Made by a program: the position numbers and the translations under genes. From positions 104,104 through 168,103 of the forward strand of contig JAVTVY010039322.1 in NCBI GenBank assembly GCA_036873755.1: a DNA stretch of 64,000 bases, written 5' to 3'. Of this stretch, positions 1-11,780 are shown in pieces (the stretch's first letter is position 1; each line of letters starts with the position of its first letter). The DNA comes from Hanleya hanleyi. Lineage: Eukaryota; Mollusca; Polyplacophora; Lepidopleurida; Hanleyidae. The notes beneath the pieces are model-generated. The model did no database searches, was not told the origin of the DNA, and saw only the letters and a program-made list of their open reading frames with translations.

Positions 1-1040
1 GTCGTGGTCTACACCACGCCAGCTTCACACTGATACATCAAACGGTCCATTTGGACCACAGATGGCCCCTCTCTTCCCCAACTCTGTTACAAGTAGGTGC
101 CCCTGTCCCTCCCCCTCCCCTCCCTTCCCTTCCCCGTCGTGATATAGCTGAAAAAAAAATGTTGAAAGCGACGTTAAACCCTATTCACTCACTCACTCAC
201 TCTCTTCCCCAATCATCTTCCTTCACACCCCTAAAATGCCCACTTTGGCTACTACTGCTACTGATGACGTCACCAACGACGTCGCAGATGACATGGACAT
301 CCCTCAAGTCGTGGTTTACACCACGAGGACTACACTTTTGACACCTCACAAGAATGGTCCCGCAATGGCTCAAATACACCCCCACGTACTCCTAAATGAC
401 CACTTTACTTAATACACCCCAACTGCGCATGCGCAGATTGACGCGACTGCCAATACAAAACACGCCAGTCTGACTCTAAAGCCACGAGATCTTCACACTG
501 CTGCCCCACACGGTCCATTTGGACCACGGATGGCCCCTCAATCACTCAACAGACCTCCACGAACCCCCAAAATGCCTACTTTCTATATCACGGCCAGACT
601 GCGCATGCGCAGAATGATGAAGGCCGACGATACATTAGTCCAGTTGGATGGTTCCCCATGAGAGCTTCGCACTGATACCTCTCACGACCACTAGTGGCCC
701 ACCCCGACCCCAAAACGTCCATTCCCATGCCCCTTTTTTACTGCGCATGCGCGAAATGGCGTCAGTTCGACGTCATGCCCATTCAGTAGGATGCTCTCGC
801 ACGAGTGCTTCAAAATGATACCTCACTCGACCCAATCGGCCGACTAGTGGCCCACCTCGGTCCCAAAACGTCCATTCCAATAAACTTTTTCTACTGCGCA
901 TGGGCGGAATGACGTCAGTTCCACGTCACGTTCATCCAGTCGGATGCTCCCTCACGAGTGCTTTACACTGATACCTCACTCGACTCAATCGGACCACTTC
1001 GAGTCCACCTAGGCTCCAAAACGGCCTCCCCAGCGCTACT
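1..1040 (+). repeat. Fragment of giant inverted-repeat element (right-arm type)
   Basis: This stretch is built from the same units, in the same order, as 26200-28900 (right arm of the 19153-29148 element). A CRE unit (gatgacgtcaccaacgacgt near 265) is followed by tgcgcatgcgcag units near 426 and 599, then 'cactgatacctcactcgac' units with 'ccaaaacgtccattcc' near 700-1020. It looks like a partial third copy truncated by the window start. No coding gene is supported; the short open frames here are translations of the repeat. Confidence 0.7.
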
Positions 1041-1084
1041 TGCCCAGTGCGCATGCGAACAGTGACTTTTTGGAAAAAATCCCA

Positions 1085-1945
1085 ACCAATGGCTTGGAAA
1101 GAAATTAATATACCTGTAAAGGCGCATAATTCTGTAAAATATGGGCCGAGGGGAGCAACTTTCGATAGGCATCCGACTTAGCACTAGATAAATGAGTGTT
1201 AAAAATTGGGTGGTTGCGTCTCCAGCGGTTTTGCCTAAAATGCGGTATGGTAACGGTCGGACATACATGGCGACGACAATACCCCGAGGCCGAAATGGCC
1301 GAGGGATAAGAATACAAGAAGATAAATAAGTTTTCAAAATTTAGCACCTGTACTGAACACGGATATTCAGAAATAACTTGTACATTCAACTACAGATCAC
1401 AAAATTGGAGATTATTGCATCCGAAAGGGGCATAACTCCATAAAATACGGGCCGAGACAACTATTTTTTTTATAGGTATCTAGAATACAACTGGATAAAA
1501 AAGTTTCCTCATAATTTGGCAGCTGTACCAAACACAGTTAATTATATATAACTGGTTACATTCAAGCATATATCACAAAATCAAAGATAACTGCGCCCAA
1601 AAGGGGGCATAACTCTGTAAAATAAGGGCCGAGGCGAGTAATTTGTTGTTGGCTTCTAGAATACAACCATATAAACAAGTTTTCAATATAATAGCTATAT
1701 CGAACACAGTTCTGCAGATATAGTTGGCTAGATTCAAGCATATAGGACAGAAATAGAAATTAATATATCTGTAAAGGGGCGTAACTCTGTAAAATATGGG
1801 CCGAGGTGAGCCAATTTCGACAGGCGTCTGGTCAGTTTTGCTTAAAATGCGGTAACGGACGGACGGACGTACGGACGTACATGGCAACAACAATACCCCA
1901 AGGCCAAAATGGCCGAGGGGTAAAACACAAGATCTCACAACCCAT
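1085..1945. repeat. Dispersed repeat, four degenerate units
   Basis: A unit with the core 'gggcataactctgtaaaata' followed by 'gggccgag' recurs near 1110, 1425, 1605 and 1775. Two copies end in a 'aaatgcggta'...'acggacgg'...'caataccccgaggc' tail (near 1235 and 1845). The polar GGACGGACG tail resembles short interspersed or DNA-transposon repeats common in marine invertebrates. Not coding. Confidence 0.55.
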
Positions 1946-1989
1946 ACCACAAACGACCATGGGTGGGTTTCCCATTAGGCTGGAGATTG

Positions 1990-3055
1990 TCCACTCCGCA
2001 TAGATTAACACTGGAAGGCACTGGGTTCTTCTGTGTAGGGGGAGATCACTCTTGTTTACTTCACCGGAGGTAACCTTTGACCCGGATGTGACCTTTGGCC
2101 TTTGCCCCGGATGTGACCTTTACCGAATGTGACGTCATCGTGACGTCATTGCCACGTCATGCTACCATCATTTTTTTCACCATCATTTTCTTGACAGAAT
2201 TACACTTCGTATACTACTAATGATAAACAATTAATTAGTTAACAGGTGAGGATGAAAAATTCAAAGAAATTAATGCAAACTTCACTTGTTTTTCTCATGA
2301 CTTAATATGATTGACCAAACTGAATGTTGCTTCAAGATGGTATAGAATGTTATTGTCTCTACTACCATATGTATTCTCTGAAAATGATAGAGCAGTGTAG
2401 TGATTGTTTGTTCTTCTTTGTTTGCAAATTGTTATTGCGATACAGCTATGTCTGATGACATAACTGTGTACAACAGTTCACTGGTAAAAATCGGACAACT
2501 GATATATATGTACGCGTTAGTCAGTATCTCATGTTCATAAAATCCGCGACAGCTGTTGATCACTCTCCCAGATTTTGTTCTGCAGGAGTAGTTCGAGACT
2601 GATCACTCTCCCCAATTTCACGCTCCAAAATTTACATGTACTAAGAAAGTTTGTGCAGAAAGGTTGGTCAGAATGAGTCTGAATGAAAGAAGTATAACAT
2701 TTAACGAGGAAGTCTGATAACAAACAGACAAAAGAATGTTAACAGCAGCTTTCACATATTTGTAAGCTCATTCAAATAAAGTATTTGTTACTATATCAAA
2801 TTCAATGTGTCATTTGTAATTAATAACGTGACTCCAACACTCATACTTAGCCAACCTGTCGAAGAATAATGAACAGAGACTGTCTTGGTAACTCAATCAT
2901 AATGATGGTATTTAGTCAATACCTCAGGAGACCCTTTTCACCGTAAATAGCAATGAGGTTTGTAGTCGACCACCGGACCGTGTAGTGCTTTTATACGGCT
3001 TCCCTTACCAAAATAATATTCTTTTTCACATGCAATTGAGCTTTTCGGCACACTA
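1990..3055. other. AT-rich intergenic DNA, no gene seen
   Basis: Contains short 'ggatgtgacctttg' repeats with TGACGTCA motifs near 2070-2165. Otherwise unstructured AT-rich sequence without a convincing ORF. Confidence 0.5.
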
Positions 3056-3059
3056 TACA

Positions 3060-3235
3060 GATAATATATTCCAACAGCTTTCCGGCACACTCTTCCAGCA
3101 GCTTTCCGGTGCACTCTTCCGGCAACCATCTGGCGCACTCTTCCGGTAGCCTTCTGGCACACTCCTCCGGCAGCCTTTCGGCGCACTCTTCCGGCAGCAT
3201 TCCGGCTCACTCCTCCAATAACTTCTGGGCTTATA
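3060..3235. repeat. Minisatellite, ~24 bp unit
   Basis: About seven degenerate copies of a unit like 'ggcacactcttccggcagc'. The open frame across it on the minus strand (Arg/Ala/Gly-rich repeats) is explained by the tandem array and has no other coding support. Confidence 0.75.
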
Positions 3236-3239
3236 AATA

Positions 3240-3930
3240 TTGTCATGGTGGTGGTCAGAATGACATCATCCTGACCTCCACATGAATGGTACAAATTACT
3301 CTACTCAAACGGAATAAGATATGTCATGCAATGGAATCCCTAAAGACGATGAATGAATGAAAGAACACAATGATCAACATGGAGAAAACTACAACTTGTC
3401 TACAAAATTACTGGAATGGCCTGAACCATAATCAAACTGTTATATTTTGTATTCAAACCGACTTACCACACAAATCAGTGTCATGTATGACCAGAAAGGC
3501 AGCAAATTGTATAAATTATGCAGGAAGCTTAAGTTATCAGGAACAACTCATCATGGATGCAAACATGTTCTCCCACCATTCTTTCCAACTGCCAGATTTG
3601 AAAGTCCTGAACCAAATTACATATGTATTCATGTGCACCATAAGTAGTCCAATGGTAGGAAAAGTTAGTGCTATGTACATTAATATCCTACAATGACATT
3701 TTGTCTCAGAATTAATTGTTCATTCTGAGAACATTCCCTTAATAACTGTAACTTCCACTATGTGGTACAGTGTGGTACACCAATTGGTAAAGTTCGTTTT
3801 GTGATGTATCCCTACACTAGTACAGTTTGTATAGTTTCCAATCCAGATTGAAAATTAAGGGTCAATAGTTAACTGGGTTAACTAATAACAGCTGGCAAAT
3901 CTTCAGTGATGCCCATTTCATACAGGGTGC
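3240..3930. other. Intergenic, nothing recognised
   Basis: A 108-codon open frame at 3370-3696 (+) shows no domain or motif I recognise and has no splice or polyA context that would support it. Confidence 0.4.
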
Positions 3931-3934
3931 CGGT

Positions 3935-4195
3935 AGCGGCATACTCTGATTCTGGCACACTCTCGGCGTACTGTGTGCCGCTAGCGGTGCATTGTGCGCC
4001 GCTAGTGGCACACAGTTTGGTTCTGGCACACCGTCTGCGCACTGTGCGCTGCCAGCGGCACACATTTATCTTCTTCTGGCACATTCTCCGCATACTGTTT
4101 GCCGTACCGGCACTATGAGGAATCATCAAATGGGACTGCCACTAGCGGCATACTCTCCCCAACAGTTCTGGCACACTGCTCAGATTGCGGCAAGC
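3935..4195. repeat. Degenerate 'ggcacactct' / 'gtgccgctagcgg' tandem repeat
   Basis: Recurring blocks of 'ctggcacac' and 'gccgctagcgg' at 15-35 bp spacing. It resembles the 3060-3235 array in base composition but has a different unit. Open frames on both strands are by-products. Confidence 0.6.
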
Positions 4196-4269
4196 TTGCC
4201 GGAAACTGCAGATTTCAGTAAAGGTTATGGTTTTCGATTTAGATTGAAGTTGAAGTTAATACAATGAAT

Positions 4270-5355
4270 GGGTATATTTTATGATCTGTCTACTGAAGCA
4301 GAGTGAAATATATAACTATGGTTTTAATTCAGTGAACGGCGCTGATTAGGGACATATTTAACGCATATGGAAACAAATTCACTCTCTTTTGTGTTTGCGT
4401 AATGTCCAGGCGACGTGGGCAATCGTTTGCGCCAAATGTTGGGAGCCTGTAAGGACCAATGAACCAACATCAACTCCTGTGGATGTAAACTGCTTGAAAA
4501 ATTCCCATTAGAGGGGCACACACCGTCAAATTTTACGTTTTTCTTGGAAAAATAAATTAGAGATAATGTATCTCCATTCAATTTCATATGTCATAGTATC
4601 AAAACAGCAATTTTAGCTGATATAAGTGCACAGTTTTCTTGAAATAATAATTCTCCTTTAGTGTAACAGAAAACCACCATTACATTCTAATTCGCACCTC
4701 AAACGAATATAAATTATTTACAAACTAACACAAACGCTCTCTTTTCATCATAGAAGCAGGTCGTTAGCGATGCTGCATTCGTGCTCGTTTATTGGGAAAA
4801 TGTGTATCTGGAGTATTCTGGAAAGAGCCCAGAAGAGCAGGATATTACAGACGTGTGACATTTAACTGACTTATAGACCATTGTACCGTCAACGGACATC
4901 GTCTGTCATCATAGGTCTACATCTATATTACTATGTCAAGTGACGAGTACAGTTAATGCGTGCCTACTGCCGGCCAGAAAAACCCCCCGGCAACATGAGC
5001 CTCCTCGGGAGGAAATCTTTCTCCCAACCCATTGCGGCCCGGCAAACCCTTGGGAGTAGGGCAAAACATGACGTTCTGTTATAATGACGGCCTGTTTATA
5101 ATTTTGATCATAGCAACTGATATTGTCCACCGAACTCCTCAAGATAGAGTCATCCAAACACCATAGTCTTTCTGCATCCTCCAGCCTTGATTGGGAATCG
5201 CTCAACAGAGGCTATAATTTTCTTATGATATATAGCGGCGTACAATCTGAAAAAAAACGAACAGCGATACACGTAACTACAGACCTATCGCTCTATCTCG
5301 CGTTGAAATATTGAAACGTTACTAAACAAATATGGTAGACTCTTCCATAAGAGTC
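4270..5355. other. Intergenic, no gene supported
   Basis: AT-rich. A minus-strand open frame at 4936-5205 starts at a non-ATG codon and shows no recognisable domain. Nothing else stands out. Confidence 0.4.
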
Positions 5356-5536
5356 GATTTGATGATGCAATTTACGGCAGTAGTAGGAGCATGAATGCAA
5401 TGTAGACCTCGAATGACCAGCACACACGCTTACCGTCTTAAATAACCGGATACCCCGCGTAAAGTCCCAAGCTGAACGCTATTCTCTGTTTGTACAAATA
5501 TAACGACACGCTCAAAACACACTTACAAACATAATC
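5356..5536 (+). repeat. Dispersed repeat, copy 1 (partner at 30936-31108)
   Basis: Begins 'atttgatgatgcaat' and ends 'caaacataatcgac'; about 90% like 30936-31108 in the same orientation. Similarity stops exactly where the Polinton-type DNA starts (agtagtatacac). This suggests the copy marks the insertion site or left flank of the Polinton. Confidence 0.75.
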
Positions 5537-5570
5537 GACAGTAGTATACACGGTAGGGGTTCTGGCTCAC

Positions 5571-5735
5571 TTTGGATGCCGAGTGATGGCCGAGTGGTGG
5601 CCGAGTGGATGTCGAGTGGTTGCCGTGTCGAGTGGTTTACGAGTGGATGGTGAGTGGTTGACGAGTGGATGCCGAGTGGTCGTCGAGTGGTTGCCGAGTG
5701 GTGGCCGAGTGGATGCCGAGTGATTGAACCGAGAG
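5571..5735. repeat. GAGTGG minisatellite near Polinton left end
   Basis: About a dozen degenerate ~11-12 bp units of the type 'gccgagtggtg'. Tandem units inside terminal repeats are common in Polintons, so this is probably the left terminal-repeat zone. It lies just upstream of the first gene. Confidence 0.7.
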
Positions 5736-5787
5736 AGAGGAGGCGCTCCTTTTAGATACTGATTGCAATGAGTATACCAGAGGTGCA

Positions 5788-6090
5788 ATGAAGGGTAAAC
5801 ACGCATGCCAGTGGCTTAGAGTAAGCTCTACGGAGCTATGTAGTCGGAGATGCCTGGGGGATTACCGTAAGGTTCACCTTGCTGTGCTCCGGAGGGGTAG
5901 TGGCACAAAGCCCTGCCTCAGGTGCGGAGTGGGTGTATTTAACCGTTTCTCACTGTGCAAAGGCTGCGGATATGTGAACGAAAATGTTAAGGCCTGGCAG
6001 CAGAAGCAAAGGATCTTTCAGGCCGAGTTTCCACGTCTGGCTGCAATTGATCCCTCTGTAGTATCCCATTTAGAGAAGTCTTTACTTTAG
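5788..6090 (+). CDS. Polinton small Cys-rich (zinc-ribbon-like) protein
   Basis: 100 residues from an ATG. N-terminal CQW and a C-x3-C (LCSRRC, residues ~18-22), then CLRCG and CKGCG pairs (residues ~43-60), suggest one or two zinc-binding knuckles. The C-terminus is helical and charged. It is the first + strand gene and lies 16 bp upstream of the PolB gene, so the two may have shared a transcript. A short Cys-rich ORF before PolB is a recurrent feature of metazoan Polintons; its function is not known to me. The reading frame is intact, unlike most of its neighbours. Nucleic-acid binding is only inference. Confidence 0.65.
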   Translation: MKGKHACQWLRVSSTELCSRRCLGDYRKVHLAVLRRGSGTKPCLRCGVGVFNRFSLCKGCGYVNENVKAWQQKQRIFQAEFPRLAAIDPSVVSHLEKSLL

Positions 6091-6106
6091 CATATACCCA
6101 CGCGAT

Positions 6107-9100
6107 ATGGCAACCATAGATACTACAGTAAAGAACTTGGCAAAGCTACTTCGACAAGGGGAAATCACCCCCGAGGTCTTTGGGGATAGCATAGCTGCCC
6201 TTGAGCAGCGACCAACACCAGCCCCGCGTCGTTCCATCCCTAAAGGTGAAACAGGCGAGCGGCCAACCCCGGCCCCTCGTCGTTCCATCCCTAAAGATGA
6301 AACACGCGAGCGGCCAACACCAATCCCACGTCGTTCCATTGAGCGCCCAACACCGGCCCCGCGTCGTTCCATCCCTAAAGGTGAAACACGCAGGCGGCCA
6401 ACACCAACCCCACGTCGTTCTATTGCTAGAAGCAAAGGCAAAACGCGCCTTACGGATGAGGAGTTTGTCAAAGTGATAGCCGAGATTCTGGGGCCGTTCG
6501 AACACAAAAAGAAGAAAGAGCCATCAGCCTCCAAAACTTTCCGAACCACCCAGGACTACCAGAAGGAGATCCTGGACCAGTTCAATGTTGCGAGCAACGA
6601 AAAGACAGGCGTGCTTACCTTCAGGCAGACGCCGTGGATAATCGGGGGTTTCCTGCGAGGTTGGCAGATGGGTGAAACCTCAAGACCATCCTTTCGGCGC
6701 GGACACAATAGCTTTCTTGAAACATGTGCGCCCCAAGATCCACCAGAAACTCACAGAAGAGATCCTGGCTCTCAGAGGAGTTAAATTCCAGCTTGCTCTT
6801 AAGATCAAGCTTCTAAAAAGATGTCGTGAATGGAAACTCGAGGAGTTCGCAGAACCTGTGTTCCGCCACACGCAGGAGGTTGTCACGGAGGTCAGTGAGA
6901 TCAACCAGGCACTAGATAGGGCCTTCCCCACTATCCAGGAGACGCTTGAGAAATGGACACGGGAAGGTTCGGGATGGGAGGTCGTAGGAGTGAAGACTCT
7001 CTGGCTGGACATTGCCCGGTATCAACCCCTGAGAGGCGGTTCCTACGTCCCACTCCCCGCAGCTGTGAAGAACAAAAAAGCGGTCGTCAATGTGAAAAAC
7101 AAAGATGACAACTGTCTCCGATGGGCACGCCGCTCGACCCTATTTCCTGCAAATAACAATGTGGACAGACACTCCAAGTATCCAACAGACGATGGTCTCA
7201 ATTTCACAGGGATTGACGCCCCCACACCCATATCCCAGATCCAGAAGCTCGAAAAACAAAACAACCTGGCTATCAATGTATTTGGCTTGGACAAGGGTGT
7301 CATCGTCCACCGCGCCAGCAACCAACCCATGGACATGCCAAGAATTAACCTCCTGCTGGTCGAAAAGGCGGGCAAGTTCCACTACACCTGGATCACCAGA
7401 AACAACTTCCAGCCCCATTTATTATTTACGCCGACTTTGAGGCTCTCACAACAAAGGTTGAGGGCCCCGAGCTAGACCCCACCAAGAGCAACACCCAGAA
7501 AACAAATCAGCATGAGGCTTGCAGCTACTGCTACGTAGTGGTGCGCTGTGATGGACACACAGAACCGCCTGTGGATTACAGAGGGCCAGATGCAGCAAAG
7601 CACTTCCTACAAGCTCTCCAGCAAGAGGAGCGTAAAATGAAGGCGGTGCTGTGCAACCCCAAAGCCATGCGGATGACCCAAGAGGACTGGCAGGCCTACA
7701 ATACAGCCACCATCTGTCATGTGTGTGAGAAGTTCCTAGATGGAGACTCTGTACGCGACCACTGCCACATCACGGGGAAGTATCGAGGTGCCGCCCACAA
7801 CGCCTGCAACCTCAAGCTGCGGCTGAGCCACAAAACCACAACATTCCCAGTCGTCTTCCACAACCTACGGGGCTACGACTCGCACTTCCTCATGCAGGCC
7901 ATCTTGAAGGTGGAGGGTAGGGTAACCTGCATCCCAAACAATACAGAAAAGTACATCTCCTTCTCCCTCGGGCAGATCCGTTTCATTGACAGTGTCATGT
8001 TCCTGCTGGCCTCTCTTGATAAGTTGGTGGCAGCAAACCAGCCCGAGGCCTTCCAAATAGCGGCTCAGTATGAGCCTTGCAAAGAAAGACGAGAGCTGCT
8101 GCTGCGCAAAGGTGTCTACCCGTATGAGTATATGGACTCGTGGGAGCGATTCGGAGAACTCCAACTCCCTCCAAAGGAAGCCTTCTACAGCAAGCTCTGT
8201 GACGAGCACATCAGCGAGGAGGATTACTCTCACGCGCAAAAGGTCTGGGAGACCTTCGGGTGCCGGAATCTGGGGGAATATCACGACCTCTACAATCGTA
8301 CGGACGTCCTCCTCCTGGCAGACGTCTTTGAGACCTTCCGAAAGACCTGCATGTGGCAGTACGGTCTGGACCCCGCACACTACTACACCAGCCCTGGCCT
8401 CTCCTGGGATGCATTGCTCAAGAAAACAGGAGTAGAGCTTGAGCTACTCACTGACTATGACCAGCACCTCTTTATCGAAAAAGGGTTGCGGGGTGAAATC
8501 TCTATGGTTTCGAAAAGATACGCTAGGGCCAACAATCCACTGGTAAAGGGCTACAACCCTTCTGAGCCGAACAGTCATATCCTCTACCTTGATGCCAACA
8601 ACCTCTATGGCTGGGGAATGAGCCAACCTTTGCCTACAGGTGGCTTCAAGTGGGTGGAGGATGTAAACAACTTGGAGGAGCTCATAGTGGACCATCCAGC
8701 AGACAGTTCAGAAGGGTACATCCTAGAGGTGGACCTAGAGTACCCTGAAGAGCTGCACGACGCGCACAACGCCTACCCGCTGGCGCCGGAGCGCATGGTG
8801 GTTCGGAAAGAGTGGATGTCGGAGTACCAGTACAGCCTCCTTGGTGTTGGGGTGGCGCCAACTGAGATAGAAAAGCTGGTCCCCAACCTCCGCGAAAAGG
8901 ATCGCTATGTGCTCCACTACCGCAATCTGCAGCTCTACCTATCCCTCGGCATGCGCTTGAAGAAGATTCACTGGGCCCTCCGCTTCGAGCAGAGCGCTTG
9001 GATGGAACCATATATCCGGATGAACACCGAGCTCCGGAAAAAAGCAACCACCGACTTTGAGAAGGACCTCTACAAGCTCATGAACAATAGTGTGTTCGGG

Positions 9101-9904
9101 AAAACAATGGAAAACCTCCGCAAGCCAGTTAACGTCAAGCTTGTGCGCACGTACGAGGAGGACAAGCTTAGGCGCCTGATAGCCAGCCCGGCCTTCGCAC
9201 GGGCGAACATCTTCGATGACGACCTCGCGGCGATCCAAGTCCACAAGAGCCGTCTAGTCCTCAACCGCCCTGTTTATGTCGGGATGAGTATCTTGGACCT
9301 CTCGAAGCACCTCATGTACGACTTCGACTACAATCAGATGAAGGCTCAGTACGGGGAGCACTGCCAGGTCCTTTATACAGATACGGATTCCCTCCTCCTC
9401 GAGATCCAGACAGAGGACGTGTACCAGGACATGGCTGCGCGCCGCGACCTCTACGACACTTCTGACTACCCTAAGGACCACCCGCTGCAGAGCGCTGCGA
9501 ACAAGAAGGTACTTGGCAAAATGAAGGACGAGTGTGCCGGACGCCCCATCGCCGAGTATGTAGGACTGCGTCCAAAGATGTACTCGATTCTGGAGGCCGG
9601 CGGGAAAAAAATCAAAAAGGCCAAGGGCGTGAGAAAGAACGTCGTTAGGAATGACATCCGCCATGAGCAGCACAAAGAGACCCTCTTCGGCAAGAAGACC
9701 TTCCGCAACGGTATGGACGTACTGCGGTCTGAGCGCCACCGCATCTACGGACAGCACTTGATCAAGGTATCACTGTCCCCCTTCGACAGCAAGCGCTGGA
9801 TCGAAAAAAATGGGGTGGACACCCTAGCCTACGGCCACAAGGACCTCGTCCCCGCTGGGGTGAGTGAGATTGATGCGTTTATTGAAGAGATCCTAGCGAC
9901 GTAG
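6107..9904 (+). pseudogene. polB: Protein-primed family B DNA polymerase, broken
   Basis: The N-terminus carries five Pro/Arg repeats of the RPTPAPRRSIPKGET type (residues ~35-105). From 7418 come the exonuclease motif YADFEAL, a zinc/HNH-like CHVCEK...DHCHITG...CN block, an Exo II-like FHNLRGYDSH, palm motif YLDANNLYG, KLMNNSVFGKT and YTDTDS near 9378. These are the hallmarks of Polinton/adintovirus PolB, which would replicate the element. Breaks: one frame change at about 6620-6720 and an out-of-frame internal deletion at about 7390. The deletion joins 'HYTW' to the region just before the exonuclease motif and removes the segment where relatives carry a zinc finger. The palm domain is open to the stop at 9902-9904. 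The 3' end overlaps the convergent integrase by 12 bp. Confidence 0.93.
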
Positions 9905-11174
9905 AACGCCATCCGGCGGCAGATGAGTATCGGGAGGCACCACAAGGAGCTCTTCCCGGACAAATCTACGAGCAGGGCCATCTTGCGGATGACACAGTAC
10001 AGGCTCATCAGGCTTGGTTACAAGCGTCTAGTCCGTCATTCATAATCCAGCCGTCGTCCATTAGAGAATATCCGCGTCCATAATCCAAAGACCTATTCCA
10101 TTTTCCACATAACAGTATTAGCACCAAATTCAAAAAGACAATCATAGTATACATAAACATAGGCTTGTTTCCTGCAAGAGAGAAGCGGTCAACAGTTTTC
10201 AATGATGCCGGCAAGACATCATGATGTTCCAGAAATATCCGTGTCCGTATCCGTATTGGCGAGAGTCCAAGCCGGTACACCTGGAGGGACCACACTGGAT
10301 CAGTCGCGCGACATCTTCCACCCTCCAGCTCGCCATCCTGGTATAGGTACGGAACGCCAACACCAGAGGGAAGCTTTTCCTCTTTGAGACCAACGGGGCG
10401 ACCACCAACAACAGAAGAGGGTTTTTGTGTCACAGCCACAACCTTGATGGCATCCTTAGGCTTCTTACCGGTGAGGCGGGTCACTTCTCCGTTCAGGGCC
10501 CTAACGACGGCAGGCAGTCGAGCCACCCACTCCGTTGAACGCGCCCCCGACGGAAGTCGCATCTCCTGGGCGTATTGGTACCCAAACAACCGCTCAGCCA
10601 GGGTCCGGTTAAAGCGCTCCACGATCCCCTGGTCCCGATGAATGTCCACACGACCGCGCCTGACAGAAACGTCATGCTTGGTCAGTAGCTGGTTCACCGC
10701 GCCCATAAACTCGCGCCCCGGGTCAACCTGAAGAAGCTTCAGCCAGCTAAGAGGGCTCCGCTTGTAGATGTGGGAGAGAGCGTCAGCGACCTCTTTGGCT
10801 TCTTTTGTGGCCAGAGGCTCGGCCTCCTTGTAGCGCGATGCCACATGATTGCATACTTGTAGGTTTTGCGAACACGGGAGAAGCGGTCGTGTGGTAGAAA
10901 GAGCAGGTCGGCTTGATGAACCTCGTTCGGCATCTTTACACCAAAACGCGGGCGTGGAACATGGCGAGGGCGCGGAAGATAAATCTGCCAAATGGCCTGG
11001 TTCTTGAACCATATTCGGGCCATATCTTCGGAGACTGGCTGCTGCAGCGAGGTTCTTGATAGCCGCTAGCCCCTTCCAGTAACCGCTCGGGCTGTAGTAG
11101 TGCCCCGCGAGGCATCGGGATAGCTTTTTCGTTTCACGCTTGCTAGTATGCGTGGCAACTGGCCTTGTGCACAA
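9893..11174 (-). pseudogene. int: Retrovirus-like DDE integrase of Polinton, interrupted
   Basis: Catalytic pattern: D in HQADLLFLP (~10915), D in QVDPGREFMG (~10720), E in GIVERFNR (~10620), the D-D-35-E family shared with retroviral integrases. Three breaks are visible. There is a frame change near 11040 after NLAAAA, and a small deletion with frame change near 10850 between KTYKYA and ASRYKEAEP. A ~238 bp insertion at 10018-10255 separates the core from the C-terminal tail, which resumes at about 10015 (FVREELLVVPP) and ends at 9893-9895. The gene is convergent with PolB. The role would have been chromosomal integration. The 5' start is uncertain; no good in-frame ATG is seen. Confidence 0.9.
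10018..10255 (+). mobile_element. ~238 bp insertion inside the integrase gene
   Basis: About 90% identical to 61553-61765 in the same orientation; both include 'cagtattagcaccaaattc' and 'aacataggcttgtttcctgc'. It lies precisely between two parts of the integrase coding sequence and is flanked by TTGG at 10014-10017 and 10256-10259. The open frame through it adds an artificial C-terminal tail to the integrase. Probably a MITE or other short non-autonomous element; no coding capacity. Confidence 0.82.
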
Positions 11175-11193
11175 AACATGCGGCTCTACTAGG

Positions 11194-11622
11194 CTACAAG
11201 TTTTTGGCTATTTTATAGCTGACCAGGCCTGTAGCTGCCATCCCCAGCAAGATGAAAGCAATCTCGCGGTCTTTCTGCGAACCAGACGGCGCGTAGAAGT
11301 CCGAAAGACGAGGCTCTGAGCCGAGAGGGTCAAGTATTTTGCCCGTGACTTGTGAGTACTCGCGGATTGCGGCATCGACGTCATGGATTGTGCGAACAGC
11401 GTGTCCCTGTCGTCGGAGCTCTTCATTTATCCAGTCAAGCCTTTCGGTTCGCTTTTTTGTCCATGCATCCCTTGCAGCCTGGAGCTGTTCTATAGCCTTG
11501 TCATGGCGTTTGCGCTCTTCGTCAACACCCGAACTTCGAAACATTGAAAAGAGGTAATTCGACCCACTGAAGGCAAGAGCATTGACCAGAGCTCCACCCA
11601 CTAGCAAGGCAATGGAGGCCAT
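11194..11622 (-). CDS. Polinton small membrane protein of unknown function
   Basis: 142 residues from an ATG. A hydrophobic N-terminal segment (residues ~1-20, small residues and aliphatics) and a C-terminal transmembrane stretch around IAFILLGMAATGLV (residues ~120-138) flank a charged coiled-coil-like middle. Proteins with this arrangement recur beside the integrase and coiled-coil genes of Polintons. They may be virion membrane or core proteins, but I know of no assigned function. The frame is intact. It lies ~20 bp upstream of the integrase 5' region on the same strand, so it belongs to the leftward transcription unit. Confidence 0.65.
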   Translation of the reverse strand: MASIALLVGGALVNALAFSGSNYLFSMFRSSGVDEERKRHDKAIEQLQAARDAWTKKRTERLDWINEELRRQGHAVRTIHDVDAAIREYSQVTGKILDPLGSEPRLSDFYAPSGSQKDREIAFILLGMAATGLVSYKIAKNL

Positions 11623-11780
11623 GTTTTATACGCTGTTCCTGCTGGCACGGCTACTGTTTTTACCTTCTGACATCTTTGAAGACATTATTGCATACGAAAA
11701 GGATCTTTTAATTGCTCGGTCCCCGTAGTTTCGATCGGAACGACTGGCGTCAGGCGCGCTGCCGCTCGACGATCGATTGG

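Noticed and set aside
4936..5205. 89-codon minus-strand frame
   Set aside because: Starts at a TTG, has no recognisable domain and no splice or polyA context.
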